A stretch of DNA of 57,359 nucleotides. Source: an uncultured Colwellia sp. GTDB lineage: Bacteria > Pseudomonadota > Gammaproteobacteria > Enterobacterales > Alteromonadaceae. The DNA is taken from contig CAJWBY010000009.1 in the NCBI GenBank assembly GCA_913020705.1, positions 1 to 57,359 of the forward strand. The letters run 5' to 3'. Position numbers and translations under genes: made by a program. Positions 27,933-37,475 of this stretch are shown piece after piece. The first letter of the stretch is position 1. The number at the start of each line of letters is the position of its first letter. The notes below the pieces were generated by a model that saw only the letters and a program-made list of their open reading frames with translations, did no database searches and was not told where the DNA came from.

Positions 27933-29025
27933 AGAAAAAACGAGTAAGAAGTCACCCACTTTATTAGTGATGGCAGGTGGTACTGGTGGGCATATTTTTC
28001 CAGGTATAGCCGTGGCAGAAATGCTTCAAGCTAAAGGATGGATTATTCATTGGCTTGGCACTGAAAAACGCATGGAAGCAAAGATTGTTCCTGAACACGG
28101 CTTTGATATTTCATTTATTAATATTGCAGGTGTACGTAATAAAAGCTTGATAGAACGCATTAAGACACCTTTTAAATTGTTTCAGTCGGTAATTCAGTCA
28201 ATCTCTATATTACGTAAGGTAAAACCTGATGTGGTTTTGGGAATGGGTGGTTATGCTAGTGCACCTGGCGGTTTTGCTGCTTGGTTAATGCGTATTCCTT
28301 TAGTACTGCATGAACAAAATGCAGTTGCAGGAATGACAAATAGATATTTAGCTAAGATAGCTACAATTATTTTAAGTGCATTTCCAAATGCATTTCCAAA
28401 AAATGTTGAATGTAAAGTCGTCGGAAATCCATTAAGAAAAGAGATAACTGATTTATCACCCGAAGTACCTGAGAGCCCAACGAGTAGTAAAAAAGTACTT
28501 GTCGTTGGCGGTAGTCTCGGTGCCAAAGTATTAAACGATACTGTGCCACAAGCATTGAAGCAAATACACTTACAAAATATTGATGTTTGGCATCAAACGG
28601 GTCGCGATAACCAGGCATCGGTTCTTGTAAACTATCAACAATTTGGTATGGCTGAAGACAAAGTAAAAGTTACTGAATTTATTGAAGACATGGCAGCTGC
28701 TTATCAATGGGCCGACGTTGTTATTTGTAGAGCGGGTGCATTAACGGTTTCTGAATTAGCGATGGCAGCAAAACCTGCTATTTTCGTGCCTTTACCCCAT
28801 GCAGTTGATGACCACCAAACAAAAAATGCGATGTATTTAGTTTCCCGTGGTGCAGCAAAGTTATTACCACAAAAAGAATTTAACGGAACAACTTTAGCGC
28901 AAATGCTTAACAGCCTTTTTGTCTCAGACAGCGTCGTGCAATCTATGGTGAAAGCCGCACATGACGCTGCTCACGCTGATGCAACAAATCGTGTTGCTGA
29001 TATTTGCGCGGGGTTAGTTCACTAA
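27919..29025 (+). CDS. murG: UDP-GlcNAc:lipid I N-acetylglucosaminyltransferase
   Basis: MurG adds GlcNAc to lipid I to form lipid II at the cytoplasmic face of the inner membrane. ATG 27919 is preferred over upstream in-frame codons because AAGGAGGG lies eight nucleotides before it. The 368 residues contain the glycosyltransferase-28 motifs [57 protein letters not shown] and the acceptor/donor loop [37 protein letters not shown]. It shares one nucleotide with murC (TAATG). Confidence 0.97.
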   Translation: MTGFEEKTSKKSPTLLVMAGGTGGHIFPGIAVAEMLQAKGWIIHWLGTEKRMEAKIVPEHGFDISFINIAGVRNKSLIERIKTPFKLFQSVIQSISILRKVKPDVVLGMGGYASAPGGFAAWLMRIPLVLHEQNAVAGMTNRYLAKIATIILSAFPNAFPKNVECKVVGNPLRKEITDLSPEVPESPTSSKKVLVVGGSLGAKVLNDTVPQALKQIHLQNIDVWHQTGRDNQASVLVNYQQFGMAEDKVKVTEFIEDMAAAYQWADVVICRAGALTVSELAMAAKPAIFVPLPHAVDDHQTKNAMYLVSRGAAKLLPQKEFNGTTLAQMLNSLFVSDSVVQSMVKAAHDAAHADATNRVADICAGLVH

Positions 29026-30515
29026 TGAGTAAGATATTAACCAAAATGAAAAACAAAATTGCAAATAACACAGCCCCTATAAAAGTACCTGAAATGCGTC
29101 GCGTTAAGTGTATTCACTTTGTCGGTATCGGTGGTGCAGGCATGGGCGGGATAGCTGAAGTATTGTTAAATGAAGGTTATAAAATAACTGGATCTGATAT
29201 TGGCGAAAATCAAGTCGTTACTCGTTTAACTGCTTTAGGCGCAGATATCACTATCGGACATGCAGAAGAAAATATTATTGGCGCAAGTGTGATTGTTGTT
29301 TCAACAGCCATTAATGCTGACAATCCAGAATTATTGAATGCTCAAAAATTACGTATTCCAGTAGTGCGCCGAGCAGAGATGTTAGCTGAGCTCATGCGTT
29401 TTCGACACGGTGTTGCTATCGCAGGAACACATGGAAAAACAACGACAACGAGTTTGATCTCAAGTATTTTTGCAGAAGGTAACTTAGATCCTACATTCAT
29501 TATAGGTGGGTTATTAAACAGTGCTGGTACAAATGCTCGTTTAGGTACTAGCCGTTATTTAATTGCAGAAGCAGACGAAAGTGATGCCTCATTTTTACAT
29601 TTACAGCCAATGGTTTCAGTGATCACAAATATAGATGAAGATCACATGGAAACTTACCAGGGTGATTTTGAAAAACTTAAAGATACCTATATTGAATTTT
29701 TGCACAACTTGCCATTTTACGGCTTAGCTGTTGTTTGTATTGATAACGCAGTAGTTCGAGAATTATTACCGCGCATGAGTCGTCAAGTGATCACTTATGG
29801 TTTTAGTGATGACGCTGATGTTCGAGCGATTAACTTTAAGCAAGATGGCGGTATAAGTCATTTTACCGTTCAACGTGAAGGTTTTGCTGATATTGATATG
29901 TCAGTCAATCTTCCTGGCGAACATAATGTATTAAATGCATTAGCGAGTATTGCTGTTGCGACCGATGAAGGTGTTGCTGACGAAGCTATTGTTAGTGCAT
30001 TGGAAAAGTTTGCTGGAATTGGGAGACGATTCGAACAACTCGCTGACTTATCGACAGAAAAGGGTGAAATGGTCCTAATTGATGATTATGGACATCATCC
30101 GCGTGAAGTAAAAGCAACGATTAAAGCCATGCGAAATGGTTGGCCTGAAAAACGTTTGGTCATGGTTTTTCAACCGCATCGTTATTCTAGAACACGTGAT
30201 TTATATGAGGACTTTGTAGAAGTACTTTCTGAGGTTGATTGTTTGTTTTTGCTTGATGTATACGCTGCAGGCGAAGCACCTATTAGCAGTGCTGACAGTA
30301 AAAGTTTAGCGCGTAGTATTCGTCAACGTGGTCAAATTGAACCGATATATGTAAGTGACCCAGAAAAATTAGCAGAATTATTAAACGCACAACTCCAAGA
30401 TGGCGACATGGTGATCACTCAAGGTGCTGGAACCATTGGCGTAATTGCACGTAAGATCATACAAAGCCCGTTATTAACTGTTGAATCGAAAGGAGCTGAA
30501 AATGACGGCTCTTAA
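29025..30515 (+). CDS. murC: UDP-N-acetylmuramate:L-alanine ligase
   Basis: MurC attaches the first residue, L-alanine, to UDP-MurNAc. The start ATG 29025 overlaps the murG stop and gives 496 residues, near the usual 480-490. Motifs are [17 protein letters not shown] (UDP-binding), [10 protein letters not shown], the P-loop [80 protein letters not shown] and DVYAAGE. It overlaps ddl by 14 nt. Confidence 0.97.
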   Translation: MSKILTKMKNKIANNTAPIKVPEMRRVKCIHFVGIGGAGMGGIAEVLLNEGYKITGSDIGENQVVTRLTALGADITIGHAEENIIGASVIVVSTAINADNPELLNAQKLRIPVVRRAEMLAELMRFRHGVAIAGTHGKTTTTSLISSIFAEGNLDPTFIIGGLLNSAGTNARLGTSRYLIAEADESDASFLHLQPMVSVITNIDEDHMETYQGDFEKLKDTYIEFLHNLPFYGLAVVCIDNAVVRELLPRMSRQVITYGFSDDADVRAINFKQDGGISHFTVQREGFADIDMSVNLPGEHNVLNALASIAVATDEGVADEAIVSALEKFAGIGRRFEQLADLSTEKGEMVLIDDYGHHPREVKATIKAMRNGWPEKRLVMVFQPHRYSRTRDLYEDFVEVLSEVDCLFLLDVYAAGEAPISSADSKSLARSIRQRGQIEPIYVSDPEKLAELLNAQLQDGDMVITQGAGTIGVIARKIIQSPLLTVESKGAENDGS

Positions 30516-31440
30516 CAATCAAAAACTAGCTGTTTTATATGGTGGAGACTCTGCTGAACGTGAAGTGTCGCTCAATTCAGGGAAAGCAGTGGCAGAAGGT
30601 TTGCGCCAAGCAGGATTTGAGGTTGAGTTAATTGACACAAAGGGTTTTTGTTTAACGGATTTAACAAAACGTAATATAGACCGCGTTTTTATCGCATTAC
30701 ATGGTAGAGGTGGCGAAGACGGTTGCGTGCAAGGTGCATTGCAGTATATGGGCATTCCATACACAGGTTCTGATGTTTTAGGCTCTGCATTATCTATGGA
30801 TAAAATTCGTAGCAAGCAAGTTTTCCAAGCGCAAGGCTTACCAACGGCGCCATACGCTATTGTTGAGAAAAATGATTACAAAGAGGAGCAAGCAGTAAAG
30901 ATACTTCATAATCTTGGCGAAATGGTCATGGTAAAGCCTGCAAATGAAGGTTCAAGTATTGGCATGGCAAAAGCTCAAACAGCTGATGAGTTACATCAAG
31001 CATTAACAGCTGCATTTGAATACGATAATGAAATTTTAGTTGAAGCATGGATCAATGGTCCAGAATATACGGTGGCAATATTAGGTAATGAAGCTTTACC
31101 TGCTATTCATATGGAAACGCCTCGTGAGTTCTATGACTATGAAGCAAAGTATCAATCAACCACAACGCAATATCACTGTCCTTCAGGTTTGAGTGATGGA
31201 GATGAAAGGGCGTTAAAAATATTAGCACTGAAAGCTTTTAAAGCAACAGGTGCGAAAGGTTGGGGACGTGTAGATGTTATGCGAAACAGTGAAAATCAAT
31301 GGCAATTACTCGAAGTTAATACAGTGCCGGGCATGACTGAAACTTCACTCGTACCAAAATCAGCAAAAGTTCACGGTATAAGTTTTAGTGAGCTGGTAAC
31401 AAAAATAGTAGAAATTAGCACAGGAAAATTGGTCAAATAA
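30502..31440 (+). CDS. ddl: D-alanine:D-alanine ligase
   Basis: Ddl makes the D-Ala-D-Ala dipeptide used by MurF. The start ATG 30502 has AGGAG eight nucleotides upstream; an in-frame TTG at 30481 is less likely. The 312 residues form an ATP-grasp enzyme with [61 protein letters not shown] and [18 protein letters not shown]. The position between murC and ftsQ indicates the DdlB paralogue. The dipeptide specificity follows from the 'SY' loop position only in part, but D-lactate-type resistance variants are unlikely in this context. Confidence 0.96.
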   Translation: MTALNNQKLAVLYGGDSAEREVSLNSGKAVAEGLRQAGFEVELIDTKGFCLTDLTKRNIDRVFIALHGRGGEDGCVQGALQYMGIPYTGSDVLGSALSMDKIRSKQVFQAQGLPTAPYAIVEKNDYKEEQAVKILHNLGEMVMVKPANEGSSIGMAKAQTADELHQALTAAFEYDNEILVEAWINGPEYTVAILGNEALPAIHMETPREFYDYEAKYQSTTTQYHCPSGLSDGDERALKILALKAFKATGAKGWGRVDVMRNSENQWQLLEVNTVPGMTETSLVPKSAKVHGISFSELVTKIVEISTGKLVK

Positions 31441-31442
31441 TA

Positions 31443-32234
31443 ATGACAAAAAATAACAAGAAACAAGCGTCATTGCCAACATCAGTGACCGAGGAGGAAG
31501 AAAGATTACATTGGTCGTTTTGGCTGGGTGTTTCTTTTTTTGTACTTGTGATTGTTACTATTTTTTCATTTAGTTGGTATTTAAATAATAAAATGTCGTC
31601 TGAAGAGTCCACGCCAGTAACCTCTATTGTTATTGGTGGTGAGATGCCCTTTACAATTAGACAAGATATTGAAGTCGCGATTGAACATGTTAATTTAGGC
31701 AATTTTTTTAATGTTGATGTAAATGAAGTACAAAAAAAAGTAGCTGAATTACCTTGGGTATATTCAGTGTCGGTACGTAAAAAATGGCCAAATGAACTGA
31801 AAATTTATGTGGTTGATCAAACGCCGATAGCTTTATGGAATGGCGATTTTTTGATTAATCAATATGGTAAAGCTTTTCAGGCAGATACAACACGTTTAAA
31901 CCCTGGGTTACCGGCATTTTATGGTCCTGAAGGAAGTGAACATATCGCATTAGAAAACTTTGACAACTTAAGTAAGTTGTTAAAATTTAGTGAGTTATCA
32001 ATTGATGAATTATTGCTTACGGAACGTCACTCGTGGCAGTTAACACTGAACAACGGTGTAATGCTCAATTTAGGCCGAGAGAATAAAGTTGAGCGAGTGC
32101 AACGCTTTATGGATGTATATCCACAAATAATAAAAACAAAAAAAGAAAATCAACAAGTCGATTATGTTGATTTACGTTATGACACTGGACTCGCTGTAGG
32201 TTGGAAAACCGCAGAGAAAAAACAAAGAGCTTAA
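31443..32234 (+). CDS. ftsQ: Cell division protein FtsQ
   Basis: FtsQ is a bitopic membrane protein that recruits FtsB-FtsL and regulates septal synthesis. The 263 residues show a cytoplasmic N-terminus, a transmembrane helix (WLGVSFFVLVIVTIFSFSWYL), a POTRA domain beginning at VIGGEMPFTIRQDIEVAIEH, and the FtsQ beta domain with LPWVYSVSVRKKWPNELKIYVVDQTPIALWNGDFLINQYGKAF. The C-terminal YVDLRYDTGLAVGWK is typical. Two nucleotides separate it from ddl and five from ftsA. Confidence 0.97.
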   Translation: MTKNNKKQASLPTSVTEEEERLHWSFWLGVSFFVLVIVTIFSFSWYLNNKMSSEESTPVTSIVIGGEMPFTIRQDIEVAIEHVNLGNFFNVDVNEVQKKVAELPWVYSVSVRKKWPNELKIYVVDQTPIALWNGDFLINQYGKAFQADTTRLNPGLPAFYGPEGSEHIALENFDNLSKLLKFSELSIDELLLTERHSWQLTLNNGVMLNLGRENKVERVQRFMDVYPQIIKTKKENQQVDYVDLRYDTGLAVGWKTAEKKQRA

Positions 32235-32239
32235 CCTTA

Positions 32240-33475
32240 ATGTCAAAAGTAAACGAAAGAAATCTTGTTGTAGGTTTAGACATAGGAACATCAAAAATAT
32301 CTGTTGCTGTGGGCGAAATAACACCAGACAATCAATTAAGTATTGTTGGTGTTGGTAATCAGCCTGCACGAGGTATGGATAAAGGCGGCGTTAACGATTT
32401 GAATTTAGTCATTCAATCAATCCAACGTGCCATTAATGAAGCTGAATTAATGGCAGATTGCCAAATAAGTTCAGTGTACTTGGGTATTTCAGGTAAGCAT
32501 ATCAGTTGTCAAAATGAAAACGGTATGGTGCCAATTAACGACAAAGAAGTTATTCAAGAAGATGTTGATAACGTAATACATACTGCACGTTCCGTACCTA
32601 TTTCGGCTGAACGTCGTATGTTGCATGTGCTACCACAAGAATTCAGTATTGACTGTCAAGACGGTATAAAAAGCCCTATTGGTATGTCAGGTGTTCGTAT
32701 GGAGGCAAAGGTTCATATTGTTACTTGTGCTAATGATATGGCAAAAAATATTGTTAAATGTGTTGAGCGTTGTGAAGTAAAGGCAGACCAACTTATTTTT
32801 TCAGCATTAGCATCAAGTTACGCTACCTTAACCGATGATGAAAAAGAGCTCGGTATTTGTGTGGTTGATATGGGCGCAGGAACAATGGATATAGCTGTAT
32901 TCGCTGGTGGTGCTTTACGTCATACCGCTGTTATTCCTGTTGCAGGTAATCAGGTGACGAGTGATATAGCAAAAATATTTAGAACACCGTTAAGCCACGC
33001 TGAAGATATTAAAGTGCAGTACGCTTGTGCACTTCGTCAAATGGTAAGTATGGAAGAGAACATTGAAGTACCGAGCGTTGGTGGTCGTCCTGCTCGTTCA
33101 ATGTCTCGTCACACATTAGCTGAAGTTGTAGAACCTCGTTACCATGAACTCTTCGAACTTATACAAGAAGAGTTACGTGAAGCAGGATTAGAGGATCAAA
33201 TTGCCGCAGGTTATGTATTAACCGGTGGTACGGCGAAAATGGAAGGTGTTGTTGAGTTTGCTGAAGAAGTTTTTCAAATGCCTGTACGTGTTGCTAAACC
33301 AAAAGAGTCTATTGGTTTAAAAGAATATGTTGATGATTCAACTTATTCTACTGTTGTTGGTCTACTGCATTATGGTATGCAAGCGAGTGAACAGCAAAGT
33401 ATTGAAAGTAAGAGAAGTGAAGGCATTGCAAGTTTTACTTCACGAATTTTAGCTTGGTTTAAAGGTGAATTTTAA
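32240..33475 (+). CDS. ftsA: Cell division protein FtsA
   Basis: FtsA is an actin-like ATPase that tethers FtsZ to the membrane. The 411 residues contain the phosphate-1 loop VGLDIGTSKISV, the 1C domain HVLPQEFSIDCQDGI, CVVDMGAGTMDIAVF (phosphate 2), VIPVAGNQVTSDIAK and GYVLTGGTAKMEG. The C-terminal amphipathic membrane-targeting helix is visible as FTSRILAWFKGEF. ATG 32240 is chosen to match relatives; the frame is open upstream into ftsQ. Confidence 0.97.
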   Translation: MSKVNERNLVVGLDIGTSKISVAVGEITPDNQLSIVGVGNQPARGMDKGGVNDLNLVIQSIQRAINEAELMADCQISSVYLGISGKHISCQNENGMVPINDKEVIQEDVDNVIHTARSVPISAERRMLHVLPQEFSIDCQDGIKSPIGMSGVRMEAKVHIVTCANDMAKNIVKCVERCEVKADQLIFSALASSYATLTDDEKELGICVVDMGAGTMDIAVFAGGALRHTAVIPVAGNQVTSDIAKIFRTPLSHAEDIKVQYACALRQMVSMEENIEVPSVGGRPARSMSRHTLAEVVEPRYHELFELIQEELREAGLEDQIAAGYVLTGGTAKMEGVVEFAEEVFQMPVRVAKPKESIGLKEYVDDSTYSTVVGLLHYGMQASEQQSIESKRSEGIASFTSRILAWFKGEF

Positions 33476-33602
33476 CCGTTCATTTATTATAAGAAAAAGT
33501 AGATTAAAGAAGAGTTTATGACCTGCTGCAGCGGGTGAGAAAAAGAATAGATAAATCACGTTTTGGTGGAACAAAACATAATAAAAAATCGGAGAGAATA
33601 AA

Positions 33603-34760
33603 ATGTTTGAATTAATGGAAGATCATAACGAAGAAGCAATAATTAAAGTCATTGGTGTAGGCGGAGGCGGCGGAAACGCAGTTGAACACATGGTTAGCCA
33701 AACTATTGAAGGTGTAGAGTTCATTACTGCAAATACTGACTCACAAGCACTACGTAATTCAGCTGCTAATGTAACATTACAATTAGGTGCAGACGTAACT
33801 AAAGGTTTAGGCGCTGGCGCAAACCCTGAAATCGGACGCAGAAGCGCCGAAGAAGATCGCGAAACGATCAGAGATACCTTGCAAGGTGCTGATATGATAT
33901 TTATTGCCGCTGGTATGGGTGGTGGTACAGGAACGGGAGCAGCACCTGTTGTAGCAGAAATAGCTAAAGAAATGGGAATATTAACGGTTGCCGTTGTTAC
34001 CAAACCATTCCCATTTGAAGGTAAGAAGCGGATGAACTACGCGGACCAAGGTATCGAGTTTTTGTCGAAGAGTGTAGATTCTTTGATTACTATACCAAAT
34101 GAGAAATTGTTAAAAGTATTAGGTCCTGGTACATCATTACTTGACGCCTTTAAAGCAGCTAATAATGTATTGTTAGGTGCTGTTCAAGGTATTGCTGAGC
34201 TAATTACACGTCCTGGTTTAATCAACGTGGATTTTGCAGATGTACGTACAGTTATGTCAGAAATGGGTACAGCTATGATGGGTTCTGGTATTGCATCTGG
34301 CGAAGACCGAGCTGAAGAAGCAGCGGAGGCAGCAATTTCTAGTCCGTTACTTGAAGATGTAGATTTAGCTGGCGCACGTGGAATTTTAGTTAATATTACA
34401 GCTGGAATGGATATTAGTATTGATGAATTCGAAACTGTTGGTAATGCAGTAAAAGCATTTGCTTCAGAAAATGCAACAGTTGTAGTTGGTGCAGTAATTG
34501 ACCCAGAAATGAGTAATGAATTACGTGTAACTGTTGTTGCAACGGGTATTGGTGCAGAGCGTAAGCCTGATATCACATTAGTAAACCCAGCACCTACTAT
34601 TGCACCAATTGCTGTAGGACAAGAGTTTATTGCTAGTCCACAAGCAGAAATAAGCTCAGCACCAATAACAATGCAAGACAGCAATGCACAAGTACAAACT
34701 GCAGCAGATATAGAGAACTACTTAGATATCCCTGCATTTTTGCGTAAGCAAGCTGATTAA
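33603..34760 (+). CDS. ftsZ: Cell division protein FtsZ
   Basis: FtsZ is the tubulin-like GTPase that forms the Z ring. The 385 residues have the GTP-binding core: [20 protein letters not shown], the tubulin signature GGGTGTG at 106-112, and the T7 synergy loop [11 protein letters not shown] with catalytic acidic residues. A variable linker of about 40 residues precedes the conserved C-terminal peptide DIPAFLRKQ that binds FtsA, ZipA and ZapD (zapD lies at 40995-41741). GGAGAGAATAAA precedes ATG. A 127-nt gap after ftsA may hold an extra promoter, which I could not define. Confidence 0.99.
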   Translation: MFELMEDHNEEAIIKVIGVGGGGGNAVEHMVSQTIEGVEFITANTDSQALRNSAANVTLQLGADVTKGLGAGANPEIGRRSAEEDRETIRDTLQGADMIFIAAGMGGGTGTGAAPVVAEIAKEMGILTVAVVTKPFPFEGKKRMNYADQGIEFLSKSVDSLITIPNEKLLKVLGPGTSLLDAFKAANNVLLGAVQGIAELITRPGLINVDFADVRTVMSEMGTAMMGSGIASGEDRAEEAAEAAISSPLLEDVDLAGARGILVNITAGMDISIDEFETVGNAVKAFASENATVVVGAVIDPEMSNELRVTVVATGIGAERKPDITLVNPAPTIAPIAVGQEFIASPQAEISSAPITMQDSNAQVQTAADIENYLDIPAFLRKQAD

Positions 34761-34888
34761 TATGTGTTCGTATAGTTGAATGACAATATTGAACTTTACG
34801 GTCTATTGTTATTCATACTTATTTGTAATGAGAGCAGCACTGGTTGAACAGTTCTGTTTTGAATAAAGCGTAGCTGAAAGCTGAAATT

Positions 34889-34917
34889 TTGATTTTGTTA
34901 AGTTTTTTTGCTATATT
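34889..34917 (+). promoter_or_regulatory. Putative lpxC promoter
   Basis: TTGATT (34889-34894) and TATATT (34912-34917) are separated by 17 nt, a good sigma-70-type match. It lies in the 218-nt gap between ftsZ and lpxC, about 60 nt upstream of the lpxC start, where a separate lpxC promoter is known in related bacteria. Confidence 0.6.
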
Positions 34918-34978
34918 ATGCCCCCGTCAAAAGAGGACGGCGCATTTAAAAGTAAAATAAAAGCTTAATAAGGCATTT

Positions 34979-35896
34979 ATGATTAAACAACGTACATTAA
35001 AAGAAAGCGTAACCGCCCTTGGGGTTGGTTTACATAAAGGTGAAAAGGTGCGGTTGACTCTCCGTCCTGCACCCGCAAATACCGGCATTGTATTTCGCCG
35101 TATCGACCTAGATCCAGTTGTTGAAATTCCAGCAACACCTGAAGCTGTGGGCGAAACAACTTTATGTACGTGTTTAGTTAATGAACAAGGTGTGAAGATT
35201 TCCACCGTCGAGCACTTGTTATCAGCAGCCGCAGGATTAGGAATTGACAATTTAATTGTAGAAATTGATTCTCCTGAGATCCCGATTATGGATGGTAGTG
35301 CATTACCATTTGTATATCTGATTCAATCGGTAGGCATTAAAACATTAGCAGCAGCAAAACGCTTTATTCGAATTACAAAAACGATTCGTGTTGAAGAAGG
35401 TGACAAATGGGCAGAATTAAAACCACATCATGGTTTTAAGATCAATTTTGCTATTGAATTTGATCACCCTGTTATATCTAACACATGTCAGACAATGAGT
35501 ATGGATTTATCAAGCTGCTCATTTATCAAAGAAATTAGTCGAGCACGAACTTTTGGCTTTATGAGTGATATCGAGTTTCTCCGCTCGCACGATTTAGCTT
35601 TAGGTGGCAGTTTAGAAAACGCCATTGTACTTGATGAATATCGTATGCTTAATAAAGACGAACTTCGATACGACGACGAATTTGTTAAACACAAAATATT
35701 AGACGCGATTGGCGATTTATTTATGTGTGGCTATAGTATTTTAGGTGAGCTAAATGCTTTTAAATCTGGACATGGCTTGAATAATATTTTGCTAAGAGAA
35801 GTTTTTAAACAGAAAGAGAGTTGGGAGTGGGTGACTTACGAAGACGAAACACCATCTCCTATTCAATACCAAGAAGTTGCTACCGCCGCTTTTTAA
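34979..35896 (+). CDS. lpxC: UDP-3-O-acyl-N-acetylglucosamine deacetylase
   Basis: LpxC is the zinc amidase that catalyses the committed step of lipid A synthesis. The 305 residues equal the E. coli length. Zinc ligands appear in STVEHLLSA (His) and [13 protein letters not shown] (His and Asp), and other motifs are [59 protein letters not shown] and the C-terminal [13 protein letters not shown] with the catalytic His. It closes the dcw cluster and is followed by a strong terminator. Degradation by FtsH through its C-terminal tail is possible: the tail ends in VATAAF. Confidence 0.98.
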   Translation: MIKQRTLKESVTALGVGLHKGEKVRLTLRPAPANTGIVFRRIDLDPVVEIPATPEAVGETTLCTCLVNEQGVKISTVEHLLSAAAGLGIDNLIVEIDSPEIPIMDGSALPFVYLIQSVGIKTLAAAKRFIRITKTIRVEEGDKWAELKPHHGFKINFAIEFDHPVISNTCQTMSMDLSSCSFIKEISRARTFGFMSDIEFLRSHDLALGGSLENAIVLDEYRMLNKDELRYDDEFVKHKILDAIGDLFMCGYSILGELNAFKSGHGLNNILLREVFKQKESWEWVTYEDETPSPIQYQEVATAAF

Positions 35897-35922
35897 TTTG
35901 ACTTTCTGAAACATAAAATATA

Positions 35923-35950
35923 AAAAAACCAGTCATTTGACTGGTTTTTT
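35923..35950. terminator. Bidirectional terminator between lpxC and dciA
   Basis: AAAAAACCAGTCA and TGACTGGTTTTTT form a perfect 13-bp stem with a two-nucleotide loop, flanked by A- and T-runs. The genes on either side converge. Confidence 0.93.
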
Positions 35951-35994
35951 ATTACTAAAAAAGAAATTTATTGCAAGATAATTTATTGGGTTAA

Positions 35995-36465
35995 TTATGG
36001 TAAATTTTTCTGCGCGTGTTTAGCCAATTTTTCTAATTTTTTCTTTAAACTCTCGGGGGCATTTTTAGCAACTTCCAATAATTGATTAGCTGTATTTCTC
36101 GATATTTGTAGAGGCTCGGGCGGTTTTTCTTCTGATTGATAAATGACCTTATTTCGATAAGGCGATACTTTGATTTCAATTTGATCGAAAGCATTGTCAG
36201 TAGCAATAGAGAGTTCTCGACAAATATTCATACGCTCAAACTGTAAACGTTGGCTCCAAACGGCAGAAGTCACTTCAATAACTAAAGATTTCTGCTTAAA
36301 ATTGGCAATATGCCAGACATCTGCTGGCAGGTCAGGGCATGTTTGACGTACAATGTCAGACAAAATAGTTAAAGAGTTGGTTTTTGCCGCTATTTGTGCC
36401 AAAGTGCCTTTCGATGATTGAAAGAGCTCTGACATATCTGAAGGCTTTCTTGTTTTCCGTGCCAT
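35995..36465 (-). CDS. dciA: DciA family protein (DUF721), replicative helicase loader
   Basis: DciA proteins load DnaB in the many bacteria that lack DnaC. The 156 residues fit the DUF721 domain: SSKGTLAQIAAKTNSLTILSDIVRQTCPDLPADVWHIANFKQKSLVIEVTSAVWSQRLQFE, with the usual KH-like fold pattern, and then ISVSPY-type NKVI strand. The C-terminus carries a lysine-rich helix. The location between lpxC and secA, on the opposite strand, is the conserved one in Vibrio and Alteromonadales. Whether this genome lacks dnaC cannot be seen here. Confidence 0.88.
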   Translation of the reverse strand: MARKTRKPSDMSELFQSSKGTLAQIAAKTNSLTILSDIVRQTCPDLPADVWHIANFKQKSLVIEVTSAVWSQRLQFERMNICRELSIATDNAFDQIEIKVSPYRNKVIYQSEEKPPEPLQISRNTANQLLEVAKNAPESLKKKLEKLAKHAQKNLP

Positions 36466-36500
36466 TAACCACTCTAGTTTGGAATAGTATTTAAGTAATT

Positions 36501-37397
36501 ATGAGTTTAACACTACTATATCGTGGAAAGAACGTTAGATTTTCAATGACACTAAATAAGTTGCATTGGTTGTCTGCTATAACGGTTTTCGCGCTAATTT
36601 CAGGTTTTTTTATCCATTTGCTTTTTTCTGCAGATGAAGTGCCACAAGTTTTACCTTACGCACTAAATTCACCTGTTACAATAGATGAGAATTCATTAAG
36701 TGAACCGCAATTAACTGCCTTAACGATGAAACTCGCTGAGCTTCAAACCCAAGTATTACGTTTAAATGCCTTAGGCGACCGGTTAGCTAGTGAAGCCTCA
36801 ATACCTGAAAAAGAGTTTAACTTTCAGCAGTTACCTCCAGCTGGTGGTCCTATGCTACAAAGCCAAACCAGTCAAAAAAAATCATTAGCAGAAATGTTAA
36901 TTGAAATATCTATTTTAGAAGAAAGTTTACGACATGAAGAAAATCAACTGACTACGCTTGAATCTGTGACTTTGGGTCACCATATAGAAAGTACGAGTTA
37001 TTTATCTGGTCGACCAATAACAAAAGGTTGGCTTTCTTCATACTACGGTGTGCGCAAAGACCCATTTAGTGGGAAACCAGCAGTACATAAAGGCATAGAC
37101 TTCGCTGGTAAAGAAGATGCTGCAATAATAGCGACAGCTTCAGGTGTTGTTAGTTGGGCAAGTGATCGTTACGGCTACGGACAACTTATCGAGATAAATC
37201 ATGGTAAGGGATTAAAAACCCGTTATGGTCATAACAAAAAAATATTAGTTAAAGTAGGGGAAGTGGTGAGTAAAGGACAAGTTATTGCGCGTATGGGAAG
37301 CACAGGGCGTTCGACAGGACCTCATGTTCATTACGAGATTTTACGTAATAATGCACAAATAGATCCAATTAAGTTCGTGTATAGAAAAGCAAAATAA
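36501..37397 (+). CDS. M23-family metallopeptidase (LytM-type), membrane-anchored
   Basis: A peptidoglycan endopeptidase or LytM factor of 298 residues. The N-terminal transmembrane helix (LHWLSAITVFALISGFFIHLLF) is followed by a periplasmic coiled coil (SEPQLTALTMKLAELQTQVLRLNALGDRL and another around SLAEMLIEISILEESL) and a C-terminal M23 domain with GWLSSYYGVRKDPF, HKGIDFAG (zinc His and Asp), TRYGHN and STGRSTGPHVHYEIL (HxH). All catalytic zinc ligands are present, so it is probably active. It occupies the place between lpxC and secA where E. coli has secM. The exact cut bond is unknown. Confidence 0.93.
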   Translation: MSLTLLYRGKNVRFSMTLNKLHWLSAITVFALISGFFIHLLFSADEVPQVLPYALNSPVTIDENSLSEPQLTALTMKLAELQTQVLRLNALGDRLASEASIPEKEFNFQQLPPAGGPMLQSQTSQKKSLAEMLIEISILEESLRHEENQLTTLESVTLGHHIESTSYLSGRPITKGWLSSYYGVRKDPFSGKPAVHKGIDFAGKEDAAIIATASGVVSWASDRYGYGQLIEINHGKGLKTRYGHNKKILVKVGEVVSKGQVIARMGSTGRSTGPHVHYEILRNNAQIDPIKFVYRKAK

Positions 37398-37475
37398 AAA
37401 CAATTTATGTGATCATTACTGGTCGCGGTATTTTCAGTGGAAGATTTTCTTCTAATAGCTATATGGTTTAACAAG

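Noticed and set aside
33623..34684. Two long minus-strand frames (126 and 166 codons) opposite ftsZ
   Set aside because: They lie wholly within the conserved ftsZ coding region, have no ribosome-binding sites and give low-complexity Ala/Ser/Pro/Thr-rich translations typical of antisense shadows.
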